Origin: an uncultured Rubrobacteraceae bacterium
Lineage (GTDB): Bacteria; Actinomycetota; Rubrobacteria; Rubrobacterales; Rubrobacteraceae
Length of the DNA: 11,955 nt
Assembly: GCA_902805985.1 (NCBI GenBank)
Contig: CADCUW010000490.1
Coordinates: 1-11,955, forward strand
Direction of reading: 5' to 3'
The notes below the pieces were generated by a model. The model made no database searches, had not been told where the DNA came from, and was given only the letters and a program-made list of their open reading frames with translations. The stretch's first letter is position 1; each line of letters opens with the position of its first letter. Positions 1 through 7,030 of the stretch are shown one piece after another. Position numbers and translations under genes: made by a program.

Positions 1-88
1 GGCGCTCAGGAGCCAACCTCGCGCGAGCGGTATTGCATAGTAGGCCAATTTTGCGACGTTCGGCTCTCTAGTATACGTTCACGGGTTA

Positions 89-117
89 TTGACCCGGTCG
101 GGTTGGCCGTTTAGCAT
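89..117 (+). promoter_or_regulatory. Candidate sigma-70-type promoter for the aminotransferase gene
   Basis: TTGACC at 89-94 matches the -35 consensus at five of six positions. It is followed by a 17-base spacer and TAGCAT at 112-117, which matches the -10 consensus at four of six. Transcription would begin near 124, leaving a leader of about 35 to 47 bases before the start codon. The spacing is ideal and the position fits, but this is pattern matching only. Bases 1-88 show no gene I can support. Confidence 0.45.
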
Positions 118-158
118 CGACAAAAGCTCTCGATGTCGACGCGGCTCGGCCGCGGAAG

Positions 159-1544
159 GTGGTCCGCCGTATGGACGTGATGAGGGGTCTAGGGGAGCAC
201 GGGGAGCCCGCCGGCTTGGCGGGTGTGGAGAACCTGATGCTCCACTTCACGCCGTACGCCGAGGACTGGTCGAGGCTGCCGGTCATCGTCTCGGGCGAGG
301 GGTCTTACGTAACCGACGATTGGGGCCGGAATTACGTGGATGGCCTCGCGGGCCTGTTCACGACGCAGGTAGGAAACGGCAGGACGGAGCTCGCCGACGC
401 GGCGAGCAGACAGATGAAGGAGCTTGGGTTCTTCCCCAACTGGTCCTTCCAGCACCCCAGGAGCCTGGAGCTCGCGGCCAAGATAGCCGAGATAGCCCCC
501 GGAGATCTGAACACGAGCTTTTTCGTCTCCTCGGGTTCGGAGGCGGTGGAGACCGTCATCAAGCTCGCCCGGCAGTACCACAAGGCCAACGGTGAACCGC
601 AGCGGTACAAGATCATCTCGCGCAAGGTCGCCTACCACGGCACGACGATGGGCGCCCTATCGGCAACCGGCCTACCGAGCTTCAAGGCCCCCTTCGAGCC
701 GCTCTTGCAGGGCTTCGCGCACGTCGCCAACACCCAGCAGGACCCGGAGGGCGCGGCGGACGCCATCGAGGAGGCCATAGAGTTCGGGCCGCCTGAGACG
801 GTCGCCGCGGTGATCCTCGAGCCCGTGCAGAACGGCGGAGGCTGTTTGGTGCCGCCGGAAGGGTACTGGAGGCGGGTGCGGGAGATCTGCGACCGTCACG
901 GTGTCTTGCTTGTCTCGGACGCCGTGATCTGCGCCTTCGGGCGCCTCGGCGAGTGGTTCGGCATCGAGCGCTTCGGCGTCGTCCCGGACATGAGCAGCTT
1001 CGCCAAGGGCGTCACCAGTGGCTACCTGCCCATGGGCGGCGTGGTGGTCAACGACAAGATAGCCCACACCTTGAAGGACGGGGCCTCGATGTTCATGCAC
1101 GGCTCGACCTTCGGGGGGCACCCGGTCTCCTCGGCGGTGGCGCTGGAGAACATCGCGATCATGGAGCGCGAGAACCTGCTCCAGAACGTCCACGACCTCG
1201 AAGGCCACTTCGGCGACGAACTCGGGCGCATGGCCGAAGACCACCCGATCGTCAAGGAGGTTCGGGGGATGGGCTTCTTCTGGGGGGTGGAAATCAGGGC
1301 CGAGTGGCCCGACGGGACGCCGATAACCGGCCCGGACTACTTGAAGTACTTCAAGGGCGTGCTTCCCCGGAGCCTCCTGAAGAACGGCCTGATCTGCCGC
1401 TTCGACGACAAAGAGGACCCCGTGATCCAGTTCTCCCCGGCGCTGGTCTCCGACCGGGAGGTCTTGAGCCGGATCGCCGAGATCACGGGCCGGGCCCTCT
1501 CCGAGCTGGAGGGGGAGATCGGACGCAAGAGAAACCGAGACTAG
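159..1544 (+). CDS. Class III PLP-dependent omega-aminotransferase (aspartate aminotransferase superfamily)
   Basis: This cytosolic enzyme should move an amino group from an amine or omega-amino acid to a keto acid such as pyruvate, leaving an aldehyde. The protein is 461 residues from GTG at 159, or 457 from ATG at 171. GGAAGG at 154-159 lies 11 bases before the ATG, so the ATG may be the true start. Visible family features, numbered from the GTG, are the phosphate-binding loop SSGSEAVE (124-131), YHGTTMGA starting at Tyr159, the cofactor aspartate Asp254 in SDAVICAFGR, the Schiff-base lysine Lys283 in FAKGVTSGY, and STFGGHP with Thr317. Length is normal. The usual Glu after Asp254 (DEV) is Ala here. 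The nearby semialdehyde dehydrogenase suggests the aldehyde product is oxidised by it. Substrate is unknown: GABA, beta-alanine, diamines and taurine-like compounds are all possible. Family assignment is firm. Confidence 0.93.
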   Translation: MVRRMDVMRGLGEHGEPAGLAGVENLMLHFTPYAEDWSRLPVIVSGEGSYVTDDWGRNYVDGLAGLFTTQVGNGRTELADAASRQMKELGFFPNWSFQHPRSLELAAKIAEIAPGDLNTSFFVSSGSEAVETVIKLARQYHKANGEPQRYKIISRKVAYHGTTMGALSATGLPSFKAPFEPLLQGFAHVANTQQDPEGAADAIEEAIEFGPPETVAAVILEPVQNGGGCLVPPEGYWRRVREICDRHGVLLVSDAVICAFGRLGEWFGIERFGVVPDMSSFAKGVTSGYLPMGGVVVNDKIAHTLKDGASMFMHGSTFGGHPVSSAVALENIAIMERENLLQNVHDLEGHFGDELGRMAEDHPIVKEVRGMGFFWGVEIRAEWPDGTPITGPDYLKYFKGVLPRSLLKNGLICRFDDKEDPVIQFSPALVSDREVLSRIAEITGRALSELEGEIGRKRNRD

Positions 1545-1571
1545 GATAGAATACCCGCGTCTATCGACCGT

Positions 1572-1658
1572 GGAGACCGCAGTTCTTGTTCTTCCTTGAG
1601 TCGTGCGCACTCGGGTTACGGTAGGTCGCACCCACAGCCCGGGTGGGCGGCGGTCTCT
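1572..1658 (+). promoter_or_regulatory. Possible structured RNA leader ahead of the M20 gene
   Basis: GAGACCGC at 1573-1580 is the exact reverse complement of GCGGTCTC at 1650-1657. The helix gains a G-U pair outside (1572/1658), and after one mismatch it can add four more pairs (1582-1585 with 1645-1648, two of them G-U). The 69 bases between contain smaller hairpins, such as GAGT/ACTC around 1598-1613 and CACCC/GGGTG around 1630-1645. The closing helix ends 22 bases before the ribosome binding site at 1680. I match it to no riboswitch class I know. It could be chance in GC-rich DNA. Confidence 0.25.
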
Positions 1659-1679
1659 TGACGACAGAGAGGTCAGATT

Positions 1680-1688
1680 GGAGGGGGG
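1680..1688 (+). promoter_or_regulatory. Ribosome binding site that sets the M20 gene start
   Basis: A GGAGGGGGG run ends 8 bases before ATG 1697. This favours ATG 1697 over an in-frame ATG at 1643, which would add 18 unlike-family residues and overlap the possible leader helix. Confidence 0.6.
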
Positions 1689-1696
1689 CGCTACGC

Positions 1697-2995
1697 ATGA
1701 TCGAATCCGATGCCACACTTCGCGAAGAGATAGTCAGGACGGTCGAGGCGCAACGTGAGGCCACGGTGCGTCTGTTGCAGGACCTCGTCCGCGTCCCGTC
1801 GCTGACGGGAGAGGAAGGCGCGGTTCAGGAGGTCGTCGCGGAGGCGTTCGGGGAGAGCGGGCTCGCGGTCGAGCGGTGCGAGGCGACGCCCGAAGGGGTC
1901 TCTCCATACTACGAGCACGTCGGCGCGCAGACGGAGTTCGCGAACCGGCCGAACGTGGTCGGCATCAGGACCGGCAGCGGCGGGGGCAGATCGATCCTGT
2001 TGAACGCCCACATGGACACCGTGGAGAACGGGGACCCCGGCCTCTGGACCCACGGCCCGCTCTCGGGGGCGGTCGAAGACGGGCGCCTTTACGGCCGCGG
2101 TTCGTGCGACATGAAGGGGGGCTTGGCGACCTTCGTCGCCGCGCTGCGGGCGCTCGGGGAGCTCGGCATCGAGCTTCGGGGGGACGTGACCGTCGCGGCC
2201 ACGGTCGGCGAGGAGGACGGCGGCGTCGGCGCGCTCGCGACCATCCTGGAGGGGTACCGAGGCGACGCCGCCCTGATCAGCGAGCCCACCCGCTTAGCAC
2301 TCGTCCCGGCCCAGGCCGGCTCGATAGTCTTCCGCCTGAGGATCACCGGCAGCGCGGTCCACGCCGCGGTGCGCCACCGCGGGGTCTCGGCCTTCGAGAA
2401 GTTCATCCCGATCTTCGAGGACCTCCGCTCGCTGGAGCGCGAACGCGAGGCTGCGCTCTCCCACCCGCTCTTCGACGGCATGGAGGACAAGGTGCCGATC
2501 AACGTCGGCATCGTGCGCTCGGGCAACTGGGCGGTCACGGTGCCCGAATCGCTCGAGGCCGACATCCGCGTCGGCATCCTGCCGGGCGAGGAGGTCGGGA
2601 CCCTGCAATCGCTCGTCGAGGAGCGCATCAAGACCGTCGCGAACCTCGACCCCTGGCTGCGCGAGCACCCGCCCGAGATCGAGTGGTTCGGCGGCCAGAC
2701 CGTGGCCGTGGAGGTTCCGCTAGACACCCCGATCTGCGAGGCGGTGATGCGCGCCCACGAGTGCGTGACGGGCGCCGCCCCGGCCGTGGAAGGCGTGAGC
2801 TACGGCGCGGACATGCGGCTCTTCATGCACTTCGGGGGGATGCCCTGCGTGCTGTACGGGGCAGGCGACGTCGGCTGGGCGCACAGCGCCGACGAGCACA
2901 TCGTCATCGAAGACCTGCTGACGGCGAGCAAGACCATCGCCTGCCTCCTCATCGAGTGGTGCGGCGTGGCCGAGAGCCCCCCCGGTATCCCGTAA
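1697..2995 (+). CDS. M20 family zinc amidohydrolase (ArgE/DapE-type deacylase or dipeptidase)
   Basis: Enzymes of this family use two metal ions, usually zinc, to hydrolyse amide bonds in the cytosol: N-acyl amino acids, N-succinyl-diaminopimelate, small peptides or carbamoyl compounds. The 432-residue protein has the full catalytic set. His105 and Asp107 lie in AHMDTV, and the bridging Asp138 lies in GRGSCDMKGG. The catalytic Glu172 and ligand Glu173 lie in VGEEDGG, ligand Glu196 in SEPT, His222 of the dimerisation lid in VHAAV, and the last ligand His396 in AHSADE. The lid domain spans roughly 205-320. Length is typical and nothing is truncated. It lies 152 bases after the aminotransferase on the same strand, so co-transcription is plausible. 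The motifs do not identify the substrate; argE or dapE should not be assigned without arginine or lysine pathway neighbours, and none are here. A role in releasing an amine for the aminotransferase is inference from context. Confidence 0.93.
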   Translation: MIESDATLREEIVRTVEAQREATVRLLQDLVRVPSLTGEEGAVQEVVAEAFGESGLAVERCEATPEGVSPYYEHVGAQTEFANRPNVVGIRTGSGGGRSILLNAHMDTVENGDPGLWTHGPLSGAVEDGRLYGRGSCDMKGGLATFVAALRALGELGIELRGDVTVAATVGEEDGGVGALATILEGYRGDAALISEPTRLALVPAQAGSIVFRLRITGSAVHAAVRHRGVSAFEKFIPIFEDLRSLEREREAALSHPLFDGMEDKVPINVGIVRSGNWAVTVPESLEADIRVGILPGEEVGTLQSLVEERIKTVANLDPWLREHPPEIEWFGGQTVAVEVPLDTPICEAVMRAHECVTGAAPAVEGVSYGADMRLFMHFGGMPCVLYGAGDVGWAHSADEHIVIEDLLTASKTIACLLIEWCGVAESPPGIP

Positions 2996-2997
2996 CG

Positions 2998-3026
2998 TCC
3001 CGGGAACCGGAGCAAGGTTTCCGGGG
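2998..3026. terminator. GC-rich hairpin between convergent genes, probable two-way terminator
   Basis: Bases 2998-3008 pair with 3016-3026 as an 11-pair stem, with two G-U pairs on the + strand, around the 7-base loop GGAGCAA. It starts 3 bases after the M20 stop codon and lies 32 bases from the end of the convergent ATPase gene. There is no T tract on either side, so if it terminates it does so without the classical U run, or it serves as a 3' end stabiliser. Confidence 0.5.
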
Positions 3027-3058
3027 GGCGGGTCTTGGCGGGCCGGTTGCGGCGCGCT

Positions 3059-5155
3059 CTAGCCGCTTTGCCCGTTCTCTTCGGGGGGGTGCGCCCGCCT
3101 CGTCGTGGCGTGGGGTTCGCCCGGGGAGGCCCCGTTGGTCCGTTGCAGGTCTTCAAGCTCCCCCGGCGGGATGTGGCAGCGGTACTGGTGGCCTTCCGTG
3201 CCGCGCTGCCAGGGCGGCGCTTCGTCGCGGCAGAGGTCGCCGAGGAACCGGGGGCAGCGGGTGTGGAAGCGGCACCCGGATGGCGGGTCGCTAGGGCTCG
3301 GCATCGGCCCTTCGAGCTTGATGCGCGGGCGCGAACCGTCGAGGTCTTCGAGCGTAGTCATGGCCGAGACGAGCGCCTCTGTGTAGGGATGGTGCGGGGG
3401 ATCGAAGACCGCCCGGGCCGGTCCCACGTCGACGAGCTGGCCGAGGTACATGACGCCGATGCTGTCGGCGAGGTAGCGGACGACGTTGAGGTCGTGGGAT
3501 ATGAAGAGGTAGGAGACCCTCCGCTCCGCCTGCACGTCCAGCAGCAGGTTCAGGATGGCCGCCTGCACCGAGACGTCCAGAGCGCTGACCGGCTCGTCGC
3601 ACAGGACGAGCGCGGGCTCCCCGGCGAAGGCCCGGGCGATGGCGACCCGTTGCTTGAGGCCGCCCGAGAGGGCCGATGGGCGCACCTGCAGGTGCCGCGG
3701 CTCCAGGCGCACTGAGGAGGCCAGATCCAGGGACCGCCGCTCCCGCTCGCGGCCGTTCTTTACGCCGGCGAGCAGCAGCAGGGCGCGGCCCAGGATGCGG
3801 CGGATGGAGTGGCGCGGGTTCAGCGAGGTGTCCGGGTTCTGGAAGATCATCTGCAGCTTGCGACGCAGCTCGGCGTTGCGCCGGTGCTCGGCGACAGAGA
3901 TGTCCAGCCGGTCCTCGAACGTGGCCCGGCCGGAGGAAGCATCCACCAGCCCGCTGAGGCACCTGGCGAGCGAGGTCTTTCCGCTCCCCGACTCGCCGAC
4001 GAGCCCGAACACCTCGCCCTGGCGCACCTCGAAGGAGACGCCCGCCACCGCCTGCATACTGTTCCCGGTCGTCCCGTAGCTTTTTACGAGGTCCTCGACC
4101 TTAAGCAGCGTCGCCCCATCCGACGGCGGCTGCGGCGTTACCTGCTGCTCGCCTGAGGGTATCTCGGGCACCTCGTCGTGGTAGTGGCAGCGGCTGATTC
4201 TGCCATCCCCCGTGTCATAACGCGGCGGCGGCTCGGTGTGACAGCGCTCCCGGGCTATGGGGCAGCGAGAAGCGTACACGCAACCGGGCAGGTCGGCGCC
4301 TAAAGGGGGCAATGAACCGGGGATCGGCTCCAGGCGCAGGGCGTCCTTGCGCATGCCCCGACGGGGCACGCAACGCAGGAGCCCCAGAGTGTAGGGGTGG
4401 CGCGGCTGGCGGAGGAGTTCGTCGGTCGGGCCCTCTTCGATCAGGCGCCCGGCGTAGAGAACGCCCACCCGCTCGCACACGCGCCTGACGACGCCGAGGT
4501 TGTGGCTGATAAAAAGGATGGAGGTATCGAAATCGCTGCGCAGTTGCTCGACAAGGTCGAGTACCTCGGCCTCGACGGTCGCGTCAAGCCCGGTGGTCGG
4601 CTCGTCGAGGACGAGCAGCTCCGGGTCCGTGGAGAGCGCCATGGCGATCATGACCCGCTGCTGCTGCCCGCCGGAGAGCTCGTGCGGGTAGCGCCTGAGG
4701 ACCCGGCCGGGGTCGGTGATGCTCACCTTCTCGAGCATGGCCCCCGCTTCTTTCAGGGCCGCCGTCTTGTCCATCCCGCGGTGCTGGCGGTACACCTCGG
4801 AGATCTGGGCCCCCACCCTCATGGAGGGGTTCAGGGCGCTCGCGGGGTCCTGGTAAACCATCGCCATCCGGCTCCCGCGCCAGCGGCGCAGCGTGGCCTC
4901 GTCGGCGCCCAGCAGGTCGTCGCCCGCGAAGGTAACGCGGCCCGAGTCGACGAGGGCGTTGGCCGGGAGGTAGCGCATGAGCGCCATCGCGACCGTCGAC
5001 TTGCCGCAGCCGGACTCGCCGACCAGCCCGTAGGCCTCGCCGGGCCGGATCGAGAGGGTGAGGTCCTCGATCACGCGCAGGGGACGCTTGCGCCGGAGGT
5101 AGCTGATGGAGAGCCCCTCGATATCCACGACCGGGCGGCCGTCCGCGACGCTCAC
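3059..5155 (-). CDS. Fused peptide ABC importer ATPase (DppD-DppF / OppD-OppF type, two nucleotide-binding domains)
   Basis: This 698-residue cytosolic protein should power the adjacent permeases by hydrolysing ATP. Domain 1 has Walker A GESGCGKST (46-54), Q-loop MVYQDP, signature LSGGQQQR, Walker B LLVLDEP and H-loop SHNLG. Domain 2 has Walker A GESGSGKTS (about 387-395), Q-loop MIFQNP, signature LSGGLKQR, Walker B LVLCDEP and H-loop SHDLN. Both sites look catalytically complete. Each domain ends in the oligopeptide-transporter C-terminal region with four cysteines: 292, 298, 305 and 323, then 628, 634, 642 and 660. In related OppD proteins such cysteines hold a 4Fe-4S cluster. The start is GTG 5155, whose GTGA overlaps the TGA of the upstream permease; the open frame further upstream only repeats that permease's coding sequence in another frame. 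Split DppD and DppF are usual, but single-chain fusions are known in actinobacteria. Confidence 0.92.
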   Translation of the reverse strand: MSVADGRPVVDIEGLSISYLRRKRPLRVIEDLTLSIRPGEAYGLVGESGCGKSTVAMALMRYLPANALVDSGRVTFAGDDLLGADEATLRRWRGSRMAMVYQDPASALNPSMRVGAQISEVYRQHRGMDKTAALKEAGAMLEKVSITDPGRVLRRYPHELSGGQQQRVMIAMALSTDPELLVLDEPTTGLDATVEAEVLDLVEQLRSDFDTSILFISHNLGVVRRVCERVGVLYAGRLIEEGPTDELLRQPRHPYTLGLLRCVPRRGMRKDALRLEPIPGSLPPLGADLPGCVYASRCPIARERCHTEPPPRYDTGDGRISRCHYHDEVPEIPSGEQQVTPQPPSDGATLLKVEDLVKSYGTTGNSMQAVAGVSFEVRQGEVFGLVGESGSGKTSLARCLSGLVDASSGRATFEDRLDISVAEHRRNAELRRKLQMIFQNPDTSLNPRHSIRRILGRALLLLAGVKNGRERERRSLDLASSVRLEPRHLQVRPSALSGGLKQRVAIARAFAGEPALVLCDEPVSALDVSVQAAILNLLLDVQAERRVSYLFISHDLNVVRYLADSIGVMYLGQLVDVGPARAVFDPPHHPYTEALVSAMTTLEDLDGSRPRIKLEGPMPSPSDPPSGCRFHTRCPRFLGDLCRDEAPPWQRGTEGHQYRCHIPPGELEDLQRTNGASPGEPHATTRRAHPPEENGQSG

Positions 5156-6042
5156 TCCTCGACCGCCTGCAGGAGCCCGTCGGCCACGAGGTTGACCGCG
5201 ACCACCAGCGTAGCGAGTGCTAACGCCGGGAAGACCACCACCCAAGGCGCCGCCTGCAGGTAGACGCGCCCGAGGGAGATGGTCAGGCCCCAGTCCGGCG
5301 ACGGCTCCTGGATGCCAAGCGAGAGAAAAGACAGCGTGGCCGAGGTAAAGATCGCGTACCCGAGCCTGATGGTCGCCTCGACGGCGATGGGCGAGAGGAT
5401 GTTCGGCAGGATCTCAGAGACCATGATGTACCCCCCCGACTCGCCGCGCAGCCGGGCCGCGGCCACGTACTCGCGCTCCCGCTCGGAGAGCACCGACGAA
5501 CGCACGGTCCTGGCGACGATGGGCATAAAGACGACCCCGATCACGAGCACCACGTTGACCTTGGAGGACCCCAAAACGGAGAGCACGAGCACGGCGATGA
5601 TGATGAGCGGGAACGCGAGCAGCGCGTCCACGACCCGCATGATCACGTCGTCCACGCGGCCCCGGTAGTACCCCGTAATGAGCCCGACCGCGATGCCGCC
5701 CACCATCCCAAGCGCCGTTCCGAGCGGGGCGACCGTCAGCACGGAGCTCGCCCCCGCGAGAACGCGGGAGAGCACGTCGCGGCCGAGGTTGTCGGTGCCG
5801 AACCAGTGCTCGGCCGAGGGCGGGGCGAGGCTCGCCGTGGGGTCCACGGCCTGCGGGTCGTAGGGTGCCACCACCCCCCAGAACAGGGCCACAAATACCC
5901 AGAACACCAGGATGGCAGCGCCCGTCAGGAAGGTCTTCGACGAGGCCGCCGCTAAAGCCAGGTCCCCGAAGCCCTCCCGCCGGCCTGGCGACCCCAGCGT
6001 CTCCGGCCGGACGGCGACCGCGGTCGCGTCGCGTCCCTCCAC
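5152..6042 (-). CDS. Peptide/nickel ABC importer inner-membrane permease, DppC/OppC type
   Basis: This 296-residue protein forms one half of the membrane channel. A hydrophilic N-terminus of about 40 residues is followed by a first membrane helix (about 41-62), then HWFGTDNLGRDVLSR (83-97), a strong DppC-type signature. The remaining hydrophobic segments form the binding-protein-dependent transport domain. The EAA coupling loop, around residues 187-215 (REYVAAARLRG then LPNIL), contacts the ATPase. The start is GTG 6042. It shares its first G with the last base of the preceding permease's TAG stop, so translation is probably coupled. GGTGAG lies about 7 bases upstream. Length and topology are normal. 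Confidence 0.93.
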   Translation of the reverse strand: MEGRDATAVAVRPETLGSPGRREGFGDLALAAASSKTFLTGAAILVFWVFVALFWGVVAPYDPQAVDPTASLAPPSAEHWFGTDNLGRDVLSRVLAGASSVLTVAPLGTALGMVGGIAVGLITGYYRGRVDDVIMRVVDALLAFPLIIIAVLVLSVLGSSKVNVVLVIGVVFMPIVARTVRSSVLSEREREYVAAARLRGESGGYIMVSEILPNILSPIAVEATIRLGYAIFTSATLSFLSLGIQEPSPDWGLTISLGRVYLQAAPWVVVFPALALATLVVAVNLVADGLLQAVEE

Positions 6043-6986
6043 TAGCGGCTCACCCGGATGCGGGGGTTCAGGACGGCGTACAGCGAGTCGGCCACGAGGT
6101 TGGAGAGCATGTACAGGACGGCGACGACCAGGACCGACGCTTCGAGGACGGGCAGGTCGTGCCCCACCGCCGAATCGAGCAGCAACTTGCCGATGCCGGG
6201 GTAGTTGAAGAGGGTCTCTATGACGACCAGGCCCCCGAACAGGTAGCCGACCTGCACGCTGACGACGCTTATCGTGGGCAGGAGGGCGTTGCGCAGGACG
6301 TGGCGCCAGATCAGGGTCCGCCGCGACAGGCCCTTGAGGACCGCCGTGCGGACATAATCCGAGCCCAACGCCTCGACCGTCCCAGCCCGGGCCATGCGGG
6401 CGATGTAGCCGAAAAGCACGAGCATCAGCGGGATGGAAGGCATGAGAAACTGGCGGAAAACGTCGACCGGGTTGGCCGAAGGAACCTCAGAAGAGACGGG
6501 GAACCAGCCCAACTCCACGGCGAAGATGACGAGCACGATCACCCCGACGACGAACTCGGGCAGCGCGATGAGCGAGAGCCCGGTGACGGAGATCGCCCGG
6601 TCGATAAAGCGGTCCCGGTACAGGGCGGCGAGCACGCCGAGGCCTATGGATACGGGCACGATAAACGCCAGGGCGAAGGCGCCGAGCAGCAGGGAGTTGA
6701 CCATCCTATCGACCACCAGCGGCCTTACGGGCGTGTTTAGGAGGAAAGATTGCCCCCAGTCCCCGGTGACGAAGTTGCCCAGCCAGCCCGCGTAGCGCAC
6801 CACAAGCGGACGGTCCAACCCGAGCTCCTGGTTGAGTTGGGCGACCTGCGCGTTGGTGGCGAAGGGACCCAGGATCGTGCGCCCCACGTCCCCGGGCAAC
6901 ACCTCGGCCACGACGAACAGCACGACCGAAACGAGCAGCAAGGTGATGGCGCTGAGCCAGAGCCTTCTCAACAGGAACCGGCCCAC
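6042..6986 (-). CDS. Peptide/nickel ABC importer inner-membrane permease, DppB/OppB type
   Basis: This protein is the other half of the channel, 314 residues from GTG 6986. The N-terminus MGRFLLRRLWLS followed by a membrane helix is typical of DppB. The large loop with VLPGD, LGLDRPLVVRYAGWL and GDWGQSF is also characteristic. Five further hydrophobic segments follow, with the EAA loop near residues 205-235 (SDYVRTAVLKGLSRR, then LRNALLP). I chose GTG 6986 because GGAGGA lies just before it and the family normally begins this way; the 3-base spacing is short. In-frame GTG codons at 7034 (overlapping the binding-protein stop as GTGA) and 7046 would add 16 or 20 residues and remain possible. 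It follows the binding-protein gene and overlaps the next permease by one base. Confidence 0.92.
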   Translation of the reverse strand: MGRFLLRRLWLSAITLLLVSVVLFVVAEVLPGDVGRTILGPFATNAQVAQLNQELGLDRPLVVRYAGWLGNFVTGDWGQSFLLNTPVRPLVVDRMVNSLLLGAFALAFIVPVSIGLGVLAALYRDRFIDRAISVTGLSLIALPEFVVGVIVLVIFAVELGWFPVSSEVPSANPVDVFRQFLMPSIPLMLVLFGYIARMARAGTVEALGSDYVRTAVLKGLSRRTLIWRHVLRNALLPTISVVSVQVGYLFGGLVVIETLFNYPGIGKLLLDSAVGHDLPVLEASVLVVAVLYMLSNLVADSLYAVLNPRIRVSR

Positions 6987-7030
6987 GGCTCCTCCACGGT
7001 AGCGACGCCATACCCCGGCGGATCGGAGGC

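Noticed and set aside
1641..1657. GGGTGGGCGGCGG resembling the T-box antiterminator consensus
   Set aside because: It departs from the GGGTGGNACCGCG core, and no specifier stem or terminator is visible.
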